DNA of 64,000 nucleotides from NCBI RefSeq assembly GCF_964355755.1, contig NC_092676.1, positions 21,744,288 to 21,808,287 on the forward strand. Direction: 5' to 3'. The position numbers were made by a program, and so were the translations under genes. The notes below the pieces were generated by a model. That model was not told where the DNA came from, made no database searches, and saw only the letters and a program-made list of their open reading frames with translations. Positions 1-12,800 of this stretch are shown one piece after another. Numbering within the stretch: position 1 is the stretch's first letter; every line of letters starts with the position of its first letter. This DNA is from Antedon mediterranea. Taxonomy: Eukaryota; Echinodermata; Crinoidea; Comatulida; Antedonidae.

Positions 1-792
1 AAGAAAGACGATAAAAGATTATTACATTATTATGATAAATTTTTGTATGATTTTTTAAATAGTTTAATGACAAAAGTTAAGTTAATTAATGAAGTTGATA
101 ATTAAGTAAGAATTGTTAGGCATGTCAAAGGTCAAGAAATGGATTGGTTTTTTTGTTCCAACTATTATGAAGTCACCTCAATGGTACTGTAGGCTTCTGT
201 CTGTGAACAACATAATTCAGTTGTCACAGAGTGACAGTGACTTGTCACAGTGGGTGATGTATACTAGATGTACAGGGCTAGGCTATGTTATCCTAAGCTG
301 TGGATTACTAGCCAGGGATCTGGCAGAGAAAATGATTTATTGACAGTTCAATTATTAAAAAGTAAATTGGTATTCCAAGTCTGCTTTTAATTTCACTTCT
401 TATACCATCATATTTTTACAATGTGCAACCCCAAATTAATTTGTTTAGCTGCCCATATTGTATACCATATGCATGACAAATTATTTTGCAATATTCTGTA
501 CAGTAGCAACCATTCTTTCTTAAATTTTTACATATACAATAGTTAGTAGTACATTAATCTTACAGAAACCATGAAAGCCAATTCCAAATACTTTTATAAA
601 AGAATGTCTCCAATTTTTGGTTTTTGCAAAGCACATTCTAATCTCTCACAAAAAGCTTGTCTGTCATCATGTGATAATTAGAGATTGGACATTTGCCAAC
701 TAACTCCTGGTTAAAGTTGAATAAATAGTGGCCCCTGAATAACCCTAAATAGACAGGTTCCATTTCTCAAAAAACGGCCTAGAAAACGAATC
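1..792. other. Intronic or intergenic DNA, no gene seen
   Basis: AT-rich sequence with no exon I can support. Open frames here have no recognisable domain. It probably belongs to the long intron upstream of the first LRP5/6 exon in the window, because the preceding EGF1/propeller-2 exon of that gene was not found anywhere before 6866. That placement is inference. Confidence 0.4.
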
Positions 793-1569
793 AAGAAGCA
801 TTTTTGGGTAGAAGCTGGGATCCACTTGGTTTAGGATATTTCGACCTCGCTGATTACGAATATGGCGGATCCCAAGCGAAATTCGGCCATCTAAGCCCTT
901 AATTTGCATAATTAAAAATGGCGGCCATTTTTTATAATTACCCTATATCTCGAGAACCACTAGTCACAGATAATTAATTTTGGTGTCAAAATGTTTTAAA
1001 TATATGTTTTTATATTCACTTTAATGACACATTTTCTCAAAAAATTGATGCAAGTCGTATTTCTGACATTTTGACCTTTGACCTTGATTTATCGTATCTC
1101 AGTAACCAATAATCGGAGAGACACGAAATAGGGCTCAAATTGTTCAGAAACTATACATTCATATTTATTATAATGAAATGTTTTTACAAAAAATGGCCGA
1201 TTCTACAACTATTGACCTTTGAACTATTAGTCAAATATAATAATATAATAATAATATAACTTTGAAAATTGTGGTCTTATGAATTTTTTTTTCTTTTTAA
1301 ATTGTTTAAAACATGTGTGTTTCTATCCAGTCTAATGGCATATTTTGTACAAGAATGGCCGATAGTATGGTTATTGACCTTTTAACTACAGCATAGGCCT
1401 ACTGTATACTAAATATAATATAATTGCATAACTATGAAATTATTTATACACAATAATAATTAGTAACATTATAAAATTCACTGCCATCAAATATGATGTG
1501 TTATGATTTATATAGATTTAAAAAGGAATTTGAATACGCAAGTTACATTTTTTGAAATTTGAAATTTGA

Positions 1570-2190
1570 AATTACCTGCCATCAATATGATGGAGTGTGC
1601 TTATAGATTTTCTAAAATGTGAACATGTCAGCTACATTTGGAAATTACCTGCCATCAATATGATGGATTATGATTATAGATTTAAATAAAAATTTGAACA
1701 CGTAACCTACATTAGAAAATTACCTGCTATCAATATGATGGATTATGATTATAGATTTAAAAAAGAATTTGAACACGTCAGCTACATTTGGAAATTTGGA
1801 AATTACCTGCCATCAATATGATGGATTATGATTGTATAGTACCTGCCATCAATATGATGGATTATGATTATAGAATTAAAAAAGAATTTGAACACGTCAG
1901 CTACATTTGGAAATTGGGAAATTACCTGCCATCAATATGATGGATTATGATTATAGATTTTAAAAAGAATTTGAACACGTAAGCTACATTTGGAAATTTG
2001 GAAATTACCTGCCATCAATATGATGGATTATGATTGTATAGTACCTGCCATCAATATGATGGATTATGATTATAGATTTAAAAAAGAATTTGAACACGTA
2101 AGCTACATTTGAAAATTACTTGCCATCAATATGATGGATTATGATTGTATAGATTTAAAAGAAAATGTGAACACGTACGTAAGCTACATT
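1570..2190. repeat. Subterminal repeat array of fold-back element, left arm
   Basis: About nine copies of a roughly 75-80 bp unit (some spacings about 37 bp). Each is centred on CCATCAATATGATGG and followed by a conserved GATTATAGATTTAAA stretch and a GAACACGTMAGCTACATTTGG stretch. The same array occurs inverted at about 3740-4200 in the right arm. Clustered palindromes near the ends of DNA transposons often serve as transposase-binding sites, but that role here is inference. Confidence 0.75.
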
Positions 2191-2309
2191 TGGAATGAAC
2201 ATGTTAAGGGCATCAGTTAAGATCATTCATGCAAAGGTTTCCGTCATCTTTAGCGTTGTTACAGCGGCATAAAGCTGTACATGGTAGTTTTGACTTCTTG
2301 CACCTACAT

Positions 2310-3300
2310 CTATTGGCAGGTTATGTATCGTGTCTTGCATCCACAATAAATCATCTCTAACGAAGCAGTAGGAATAGCTTCATTTTTCAGAAGCACTGGT
2401 TGAAGTTTACCATTAGATAGCTCCCAACCAAAATATGTTGGTGATGGCAAATGCTGGATTGGCGATACAGCTTTTTTCCATACGAGTGCTTGGAAGTGTG
2501 CTCTTTTTATATGTTGGTGCACTGCATCGCTTGTTGGAGGTAATGCCTTTTTTTTTTAAAGCCTAACTTTATTGGTACTTTTAACTTGACCAACACCGTA
2601 AACGTAGCAAATGAATCTTTCCGATTTCATAATAACTTGGTCACTGATAGGTTTTCTCCCAGGTCTTTAATTAGTTCATACCTTTTTTTAATACTTCCCA
2701 TGCCGATGCCTTTGAGTGACCACTTAGATATGAGCAGTGAAGAGTTAAATTACTGTATGTATGTATTAATATAATTTAACTCTTCCCTGGATATGAGGTA
2801 GTATCGCATCCACTAATAGTGTGGAATGGAATCAGTGCTTTTGCAGAACCCTCGGGCAAGGCTTGAAAAATGTCTTTTATAGATACTTTCTTTTTTTGGA
2901 TGTCCCTGTCATCATCCATTTGGATACCATGCTTTGGTAGTGAGACACTAGAATCACTAGTACGTCTGTATCCCTAGAAGCAACTACAACTGTGTCGTAT
3001 CGGACATTGGCAGCATGACAAGTCTCGTGTCCGATTCTTCATGGTCTGACCAGAGACAACGTATTCGTGTACAATTTTGATGATTTAACAACTGATTCTT
3101 TCATAAATCCACCAGCTGTGACAATTTCTTTGTCTATAGGAGCTTGACGAATCAACTCCTCTGATAGAAATCGTGTCAGATCTGCATTATTATCTTGTAA
3201 TGCCAACAAGTTTGACCAGCAATTTGGCAGCGGTATTTCACCACTTTCTATAATTCGACGAATTGGTCTCTGTGTTTTGGTTCATCTTTGTCTGGTGGTG
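2310..3300 (-). pseudogene. Decayed nuclease-like transposon gene
   Basis: Read on the minus strand, this region carries three ordered motifs that I recognise from a large family of uncharacterised invertebrate proteins: HEESDTR (about 3045-3023), SRDTDVLVIL (about 2985-2955) and SGCDTTS (about 2815-2798). The family's C-terminal block follows (2522-2310), with SPTYFGWEL and a CGCKTR start of a cysteine-rich tail. The spacing of acidic residues resembles a PIN/XPG-like nuclease core, which is inference. The frame is broken by several frameshifts and stops and by a 55-bp MITE at 2735-2789. The C-terminal block lies in the left inverted repeat and is therefore present again at 3345-3585. The gene is dead here. 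Confidence 0.6.
2735..2789. mobile_element. Tiny hAT-type MITE with 8-bp target duplication
   Basis: A 55-bp palindromic insertion. Its ends are CAGTGAAGAGTTAAATTA and, in reverse complement, CAGGGAAGAGTTAAATTA. It is flanked by perfect 8-bp direct repeats GATATGAG (2727-2734 and 2790-2797). The CAGNG terminal motif and the 8-bp duplication are the classic hAT signature. It interrupts the decayed nuclease-like gene just after its GCDTTS motif. Excising it with one duplication copy restores the local reading frame into the family's GHSKASAWEV motif. Confidence 0.8.
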
Positions 3301-3344
3301 TCCTTTATCGACAGTTTTAAGTTAGGCATGCCCTGTTTAAAAAA

Positions 3345-3585
3345 AAAAAAATTACCTCCAACAAGCGATGCAGTGCACCAGCATCATATAAAAAGAGCAC
3401 ACTTCCAAGCACTCGTATTGAAAAAAGCTGTATCGCCAATCCAGCATTTGCCATCACCAACATATTTTGGTTGGGAGCTATCTAATGGTAAATTTCAACC
3501 AGTGCTTCTGAAAAATGAAGCTATTCCTACTGCTTCGTTAGAGATGATTTATTGTGGATGCAAGACACGATGCATAACCATATAG
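3345..3585 (+). pseudogene. Second, inverted copy of the C-terminal block of the transposon gene
   Basis: This plus-strand open stretch encodes LPPTSDAVHQH, then SPTYFGWEL and CGCKTRC, matching the minus-strand block at 2522-2310. It exists because the right arm of the fold-back element duplicates the 3' part of the gene. It lacks the nuclease-like core and has no supportable start of its own. The cysteine-rich tail stops after a few residues in both arms. Confidence 0.6.
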
Positions 3586-4895
3586 ATGTAGGTGCAAAAA
3601 GTCAAAACTACCATGTACAGCTTTAATATGCTACTGTAACAACGCTAAAGATGACGGAAACCTTTGCATGAATGATCAAAACTGATGCCCTTAACATGTT
3701 CATTCCCAATGTAGCTTACGTGTTCACTATTCTTTCAAACCTATACAATTATAATCCATCATATTGATGGCAGGTAATTTCCAAATTTCCAAATGTGGCT
3801 GACGTGTTCAAATTCTTTTTTAATTCTATAATCATAATCCATCATATTGATGGCTGGTACTATACAATCATAATCCATCATATTGATGGCAGGTAATTTC
3901 CAAATGTAGCTGACGTGTTCAAATCCTTTTTTAAATCTATAATCATAATCCATCATATTGATGGCAGGTAATTTTCTAATGTAGCTTATGTGTTCAAATT
4001 CTTTTTTAAATCTATAATCATAATCCATCATATTGATGGCAGGTAATTTCCAAATGTAGCTGACATGTTCACATTTAAAAAAATCTATAATCATACTCCA
4101 TCATATTGATGGCAGGTAATTTTAAATTTCAACAAATGTAACTTGCGTGTTCAATTTTTTTTTAAATCTATATAAATCATAACACATCATATTTGATGGC
4201 AGTGAATTTTATAATTTTACTAATTATTATTGAGTATAAATAATTTCATAGTTATGCAATTATATTATATTATATTCAGTATACAGTAGGCCTATGCTGT
4301 AGTTTAAAGGTCAATAACCATACTATCGGCCATTCTTGTACAAAATGTGCCATTAGACTGTATAGAAACACACATGTTTTAAACAATTTAAAAAGAAAAA
4401 AAAATTCATAAGACCACAATTTTCAAAGTTATATTATTATTATATTATTATATTTGACTAATAGTTCAAAGGTCAATAGTTGTAGAATCGGCCATTTTTT
4501 GTAAAAACATTTCATTATAATAAATAAGAATGTATAGTCTCTGAACAATTTGAGCCCTATTTCGTGTCTCTCCGATTATTGGTTACTGAGATACGATAAA
4601 TCAAGGTCAAAGGTCAAAATGTCAGAAATACGACTTGCATCAATTTTTTGAGAAAATGTGTCATTAAAGTGAATATAAAAACATATATTTAAAACATTTT
4701 GACACCAAAATTAATTATCTGTGACTAGTGGTTCTCGAGATATAGGGTAATTATAAAAAATGGCCGCCATTTTTAATTATGCAAATTAAGGGCTTAGATG
4801 GCCGAATTTCGCTTGGGATCCGCCATATTCGTAATCAGCGAGGTCGAAATATCCTAAATCAAGTGGATCCCAGCTTCTACCCAAAAATGCTTCTT

Positions 4896-6865
4896 ACATC
4901 ATATTTCAGAGGAAATAGAACTTGTCTAAAAATGCACAAAACAAAACTCTGGCTTCTACACACCCTGACATGCACACCATACAAAACACTTGTGTTTACG
5001 TGTGTGGAAACATGTGATGTTTGCTATGTGATATGAACGGTGTACAGTAATGTATGAAAGTGCTTATAATACTGTATTATAATTTATAAAAACGCTTAGT
5101 ATGTCTTTATTCTACTTGTACTGCATGCATTTTCTGTTTATTATGTTTGATCTTTGGTATTAAGGAAGATTGACAGAATTTTCTATTTGCTTTTGCTGTG
5201 GTTCAGTCACTTTGATTGGCCATTATGTTATAAACATAATGTGTGTAAATATTTGTCTATGTCTAGTCATGGAGTTGACAATAATGAGCTGTTGGTTATG
5301 GCATACAGTTGTTTGTGAAGAATAAAAAAATATTGCAAATTATAATGCCATTCAATGTTGACCAATAGTAGTACAGTACAGTAGCTAAGAGCAATATTGC
5401 TGTTAATTTTACCATTTACTACTACTGTACTGTATGTGAAAGGTGATACTGTATACTGAGGTACAGCAATTTACCACAGTACAGTATGGTGTACAGTATT
5501 TAAAAATTAATACCTGTACTACTAATAGCCCTGTATGAAGAAGCTTGGTGTACTAATATTTTCATGATAGAACTTTAGTTTCAGAAAAATAGAAGACAAA
5601 AATGATCTTTTATTTGGTACTGTTATCCTCTTTTCATGTCCCTCATTACTATTTTTTTGGGGGGTTCTTTGTATTGAATTCGTATTATAAATAATACAGT
5701 ATTAACCAAGTGTACTGTACTCTTTTGTATACGAACAGTTGGAATAAATACAACTTCGTTTAGTCCTCTATTTATTCACCAGATCTATTGTGACTAGAGT
5801 GCTCGTCTGTAAACTGCTAAGTGCCCCAGCCTATTGTGTTTGGTATACAGATTGTAAAAACACAGCCATCAACCTGTTTCCCCAGTCTATTTGCCATGTA
5901 CTTAAGGTTTGACATTGATTGATAAGGTACAATCAACATTGGCAATCTTCCACCATTATGTTGGCTGATATTTAACAGGACTTTGCACCACATTTTCAAT
6001 AGCAAACCTCTCAAGCAATATCAAGTATTTTCATTTTATCAATTTATGTGCATGGTTGAATATCATTCATTTCTGCTATTTTCAATTAAACAAATAGATT
6101 GGTAGATATCTATTACTGGATGGAGGGTAAATCTACTTTTAATATTTGTGGTGAAACAATAAACATAATGTTATGAAATAGTTTGATTGACAGGCTGTCA
6201 GACTGGGGTGAGTGATCACCAACAATAAGTTCAGAGATTATAAGTACTTGGTGATACCTTGTGATGTTATCATAATTGCTAATAGGGAACCAATAGACTG
6301 TTAGTGATACACTGATAGAGTTTATTATGAAAAACCATAAATTTGTATAGGCCACAATCTATGGTAGATAACTGTTAGAACTATTTATACCTTGAGTGTG
6401 ATTATATTATCAAAAGGCAAATGAGGCACTAACAAGTGTTTTCAAGTATAAGGACCATTAAATTCAAATCTTGAATGCAAAATATTTATCCAGTAGAACA
6501 CTATTAAATGGATCGAACAAAGTGTCCCTTTAATAGGGATGTGTCTCCATATTAGGGGTTGGTCATTATGTTAAACATATTTGTCATTTGTTATTATCCC
6601 CTTACTGTATATACAGTAGTGGTCTGAACTGAATTAGTGTAGATATTTACTTACAGTTGGTGTTTTGGAGCAGTACTGTATGAGTAGTCTATGGTTCAAT
6701 AGGTTACTTTCTCCAGCCTAATTTTAATTCAACACACACCCAAGCAACACCTAATAACTGAATACACGTTCTTATCTACACATTACTTTTTGACACCCAC
6801 CATCATTATCCCTCACTAGCTAAGCTACATAAACTCAATTTGCATGATTGTTTTGTTTTTTGCAG
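4896..6865. other. Intron of LRP5/6, no coding exon seen
   Basis: AT-rich sequence between the fold-back element and the first recognisable LRP5/6 exon. A CAGTAGAACACTATTAAATGG-like stretch with a partner at about 6530-6560 belongs to a dispersed family also visible near 11660-11735, 20790 and 48430-48510. Nothing else could be assigned. Confidence 0.4.
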
Positions 6866-9800
6866 AGAGTGAATACATCGTTACACAGGATATTTCCAAT
6901 CCAGATGGCATAGCTGTTGATTGGATCTCCCGCAACCTCTACTGGACGGACACCGGCAACAACAGGATTGAAGTCTCTCGTTTAAATGGAACCTCGCGGC
7001 TTATTCTGATCGACGATAATTTGGACGAACCAAGAGCTATTGCTGTTGATCCGGAAGATGGGTACGTATACAATATTTTTTTTAAACATTTTTTCTAGTT
7101 TTAGTTTATTTTGGACGTGGAGATATATAATTACAAATCTAAATGGAAGGAGGCAGGAACTCAAAAAGATACTTAATCTTACACACGGAAGGACAAAGGC
7201 AGGATAAATCAACCCAAAAACCAGTACAGTACGCTAGAAGGAGCCGAGGATATTTGGTGTTTGATGGTGGTGGTATGGATGGGAGGTGCAAAGTACATAA
7301 TAATTTTAATAATAATTAAAAGATATTTGTTTTTTTAGCTTATTAGAAAACAAGTATCAGTTGATATCGTTAAATATATTTGGAAATAAAGGGTCGGGCT
7401 TCATTTTCAACTGGAATCATGTTATTTCATTTTTTTTCCTACAGATATATGTACTGGACAGATTGGGGTGAAGATAATCCAAAAATAGAACGTGCAGCAC
7501 TGGATGGCAGTGATCGTAAAGTTCTCATCAATACGTCATTAAACTGGCCAAATGGAATCGCGGTCGATTACGAGCAGCGAAGAATCTACTGGGGTGATGC
7601 TCTTACAGACAGAATCGAGAGCGCCAATTTGGACGGTAGTGACAGAAAAATACTGGTAGACGATTCGGATACGCCGCATATATTTGGTTTTAGTCTTCTT
7701 GGTATGTGTAAAATACTGATACTGTCATAAATAAAAAAAACTATAATAAATAAATATTACAGAATTTCTTATTTAATTCTGAACCACTAGACTACTCAAC
7801 AATCATTCCACTCATGCCCATTTTTTTCTGAGAATGTGCAGAAAAACTTTTTGACTCAATATCATAATTTAGAGTGATAATTTAGAATGTTGTTCACAAC
7901 ACAGTAGCATTTAGTGTGATGGAGGAGTATTTAAAAGTCATACAAAAGTTATATATCTAAATGGATTTAACTAGATTACTGTTAATTAGCAGTCATCATG
8001 AAATTTGAATGTGCTGTATGTCTTGTTACAGTCATCACCATATCTTTATAGATTTGTATTATAATGTTGCCAGTAAAGATATGCTATGTTTATGTATAAA
8101 TCGATTGTCTATTGCAAGTGTATAACAGTGCCTAAAGCTTGTGTCATCTATATGATAATTTTTGCCGTTCATGTATTAATTCCTTTCACACTTTCTTTCA
8201 TCGCAGGTGATTATGTGTATTGGACAGATTGGCAACGACGATGCATCGAACGCGTGAATAAATACACCGGTAAAGACCGTGAGCTCATAATTGATGCGCT
8301 CCCGGATTTGATGGGTCTCAAGGCGATAAATCTTGAGAAGAAATCAGGTAAGAAAATGAAAATCATATCATAGCATAACTTAATATGTTTGTTTGTTTTT
8401 CAAGCAGTATGGCATTGTAGTGAACAACTCTGAATTTAGTATTTAGTTAATTTTCAACTGGAATTTAAAGAAAATTTACTAGTTGGCTAGGGTGAATTTT
8501 AAATGATCATTTCAAAATTATTTCTCATCTCTTTTGTTAATAGTTTATTTGTGTTGAAGATTTTAATAATGTTTACAAATTATTTTATTAGGAGTAAACC
8601 CATGTAGCAACGACAATGCAGGCTGTAGTCACTTGTGTCTGTACAAACACTCGGCCACCGTCTGTATGTGTCCACGTGGACTAGAGTTGCACGCTGATAA
8701 AAAGACATGCATCGTACCTGAAGCTTTTCTCGTCTTCCTTCGTCGAAATATTGGTCTTCGTCGAATCGCTCTAGAGACCAACAACAGTGATGTTGCGATA
8801 CCGGTGGTAGGGGCACGTGAAGGATCAACACTTGATTTTGACTTTGTAGGGGATCGGATCTATTGGGCTAACAGCAAAACTGGGGTAAATATAATATTAT
8901 TTTTATTTTGGAATCTCTATGGATTTGAAATGACCTAGGCCCTATGCATTATTTTGTTCCAGTTTGTCGCATGAATGCACTCTTCTCCTGTCCTAGCATG
9001 TTACAAGCTATTAAATTCAGTATTACACTTGTAGTAATAATTCAATATTTCTGCCATACATTCTGTGCGATCAAGGGTTGTGTGTTGCAATTATATGATG
9101 TTAATTTTTAATGCTATAATAATCATTTACAGGAAATAATGACAGCATTTATGAATGGTAGTGGCTTTGAGCTTGTCATTGAGTACGGGCTACGATTCCC
9201 AGAAGACCTTGCTGTTGATTGGACTGGTAAGAACTTATATTGGACTGACTCTGGCAAAGATTGTATCGAAGTATCTCGACTTGATGGCACATCTAGGCGT
9301 GTGCTCATCTGGAAAGATGTGGAGGCGCCAACTAGCTTAGCTCTTGACCCGCTAGCTGGGTAAGTTGCTGAACATTTCATTGTAGTTTGTTAGTTATCAA
9401 TCAATATTTTCATGATTCCGGATGTTTTCCTAAAAATTATGGCATTCCTGCTCGACTATTGTTTTGTAGTTAGGAATATATAGTATAAACCTCTCCTTTG
9501 GGACACCTTTATAAAGTGAGCACTTTACTATGATACACTATTGTGGGAAAGTGTATGTTCTGACACTATGGCAACTTCTATTCAGAGTGACACCCCTATT
9601 AAAGCTTGGTTCCTACTAGGACGCAGCACAAAGGACATTAGTGCAATGCAAGTGAGTTGACCAATGGCAAGCGACAGTTTAAATTGTCCATTGCTTGTGA
9701 TTAGTGCGCTTATGACTTTTCATTGCGGTATAATGGGAACCAAGCATAAGATTGTCCCGAGTGTTCCTTTAAAGTTCTATTGTATGTTTAAACTGAGGAA

Positions 9801-12800
9801 TGTTGTAATTCGTTCATCATACGTTACTTTTCAGATACATGTATTGGAGTGAATGGAGTAACCGGTATCGTATAGCAAGGGCACACATGGATGGTACTAA
9901 CCTGACGATTTTAATGTATGTAGAAGGGCGGGCTAATGGACTGACCATAGACTACCAGGCTAGGAAACTCTTTTGGGTTGACTTGGATCTTAGCGAGATT
10001 TATTCAGCAGACTTGGATGGTAAGTGGCCAGAGTTAGGCTTATATGCCAAATAACCTCTGCCTAAGCACAACAGATTAGCCTAGGTACATAAATCAGCCT
10101 TTAGGCCCAATAGAATTGGCCTAAATCCTATAGAATGCCTAGGTACAAACTTTTTACTAATTTGAAAATTAATTTACTCCAAAATGTTTGAAAAGGTCAA
10201 TATATTTTCTTGAAATTGTATGGTATATAGTAAATCAAAGATGTGTGTTTGATTTTATTTGCAATCAAATAATGGACCCTGTCAAAATTATTTTACTTCA
10301 GTTACTGCAGTAACATTTTGTTGACGCTTTAATTTTTTTATGTGATTAGCAAACTGTTTAATGCAATGACAGTTTCTACATTGGAATTAAAATTATATCG
10401 GTATTGCAGTGAACAAAATTGAGTTACTGCACTAAATTATTATTGATCCAAAATGGTGACAACAAGAAAAATATGAAGTTTATTATTCACAGAAAATAAC
10501 GTTTCTATGTACATTACCTGCTGTATTTGTTATATTTCGGTTTTAACTAAAAAAGTATTGATACCATATATTTGATCCTGACCGGCAAAGCCATTTATAA
10601 CTAGTGTTGTTATTTTTCAGTGTGAAAAGTTATAATACAGCTTTGTTGTTACTCACTAGGCTATTGTTCAATCACTATAGGCTATTGTTAATATGTGGGT
10701 CAGGTTGTGAAAAAAAGCTATGCCATACTTAACTAATATCAATTGAATTTAATTCTTTTTTATCTTGTTCTTATTAGGGAGTAATATAATACAAGTCGTA
10801 CAGGACGATATAACCAATCCCTTTGGACTAACCCAATACAATGAATTTATTTACTGGGCCGATTTGTCGGCGATGACTATTGAGCGAGCTAACAAGACCA
10901 GTGGAGGAGGACGTGAGATTATCCAAGGGCAACAAGACAATGTGCTCGACATCAAAGTTTTTCACAAGTCCCGCCAAGCAGGTTGGTGACACAAATTTTG
11001 AACTTATTAAATTAAAAATGTTGTCCCAAGTGAACAGTTGAATTTGTGAAAGAATCATTGACTGTATGTTGGTAGTCTCTGAAGGTGTTATATAATTACA
11101 CAGACAGATTCACACTATCGCAAGCTAAACGATTGCAGGCTGCATGATAATTCTGCACTTTTTCTCTCGATTCAATACTTTATTTAATCTTTTTGCGTAA
11201 TCATGCTTTATTTTCTATATCTAGGGGGAGGGTAAATATTACTAAAAATGGTTATTGTTATACCACTCACTATGTAAAGTTGATCGATTTGTTGATATTT
11301 TTTTTTTATTCACTTGCTTGTTTCCGTCACAAGGTTTTGTCTAATGTCAGTAATATCTAAATGTTGTCTTGTTATCTGTTGATTTTTGCTTGTATATATT
11401 ATATTATTTTATGCCTTTCAACCCTGTTAATGGTGACGTTTGGTCACTGTAGGGTGATGATGAAATAAAATTAATTGTTAATAATTATTTTCTTTGAAAT
11501 AGGAATCAACAGGTGCAATTCCAACAATGGTGGTTGCTCCGATTTGTGCCTTTCACATCCGGATGGATTTAGGTGCATGTGTGCTACACACCACACATTG
11601 AACGCAGATAACCGTACATGTTCACGTAAGTTTTCTAAGATTAATTTAAATACATATACAGTAGAATCCCTATTAAGAAGACACCTTTGAGACCCTGTCT
11701 CCTTAATAGGGGTGTTCTAAAAAAAGGGGTTCTGATAGGCCACATTAAAGATGTATTGTCATATAAAACGGAAAAAATGATAATAATAATTATCAAACAA
11801 GATGGTTAATTTGTGTATGACTGAGTAGTGAGTGCGACTTTTAACTAGCGTATCCGATTGGTCGATTTGATGCAGCCATATTCAATGGTCCCTACCCATG
11901 GTGGTTCGCTTTTTGGGCTGTGAATATGTTGGATTTTACTCTCTAGTTATAACATAATAATTCTATTCCTGATGCTTAGTAACTTGTTTGTATTAAAAAA
12001 AATGACAACATTAATTTTTTTGATTATTCAATTTTATTTACAGCTCCTGAAGCATTTCTTGTCTACAGTCAAAGGGATTCTTTAAACCGATTGCTGTTTG
12101 ATTTTGACGAACCAGATATTGTTCTACCAATCAGTGAAACCGAGGGGGTGAGGGCGATAGAGTATGATTACCAAGCAGGATACGTGTTCTGGATCGATCG
12201 TAAAAATAAGGAAATAAAACGATCAAGAAGTAATGGTGTTGAAGTAAGTAACTGTTAAGCGTGGTTCCCACTAGAACGTAACGTAGCGACGTATTGACGC
12301 AAAGTGATGTATTGTGTAATCACAAGTGGGAACCGACGACGCAACAGTGCTGCAAAAATGACAGGTTTGATTTCACGCAGGCGGGGGAAAACACAATTAT
12401 TAGAAGGGCATTTTCTTACGTTGCGTCGCTAGTGGGAACCAAGCTTTAATAAACAATAAGTAAATGGCATTCCTTATATGGCTGCCATTGCCGCACGGTT
12501 AAATTGACCAAGGCCAACCGTTATTTTACACACCCCTGCCTGCCTTTAATACATAGTTTTCATACTCATGGTAAAACAATGTGAATTTAGGATTAAAACA
12601 ATAAATAAAGACTTTTTAAAGGTTGTGGGCTAGATAAAAAAATTAGTTAGTTTAGTTATTTAATTATGTTTATCATTTTATTCATTTAGCCCAAATCGTT
12701 GGTAAAAGTTGACAAATTCACTCCATATGACATGGCATTTGAACCGTACAGTCGACTTATATTCTGGACTTGTGAACCGTGCAACCAAATCAACGTCGTC

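Larger units (their letters stand above)
793..4895. mobile_element. Fold-back DNA transposon with very long terminal inverted repeats
   Basis: The left arm (793 to about 2566) is repeated in reverse complement as the right arm (about 3322 to 4895), with only scattered differences. The outer ends read AAGAAGCATTTTTGGG on both sides. Each arm holds a unique outer segment, then an array of subterminal repeats built around the palindrome CCATCAATATGATGG, then the last part of a decayed protein gene. The central 0.75 kb carries the rest of that gene on the minus strand. No convincing target-site duplication was seen at the ends. Superfamily is uncertain. The gene remnant resembles the nuclease-like proteins I associate from memory with Academ-type elements, and that link is inference. 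Confidence 0.8.

Noticed and set aside
113-343. 76-codon frame at the start of the window
   Set aside because: No domain, no splice signals and no resemblance to the missing LRP5/6 EGF1/propeller-2 exons.
793-4895. LTR retrotransposon
   Set aside because: The long terminal repeats are inverted, not direct, and no gag/pol motifs occur.
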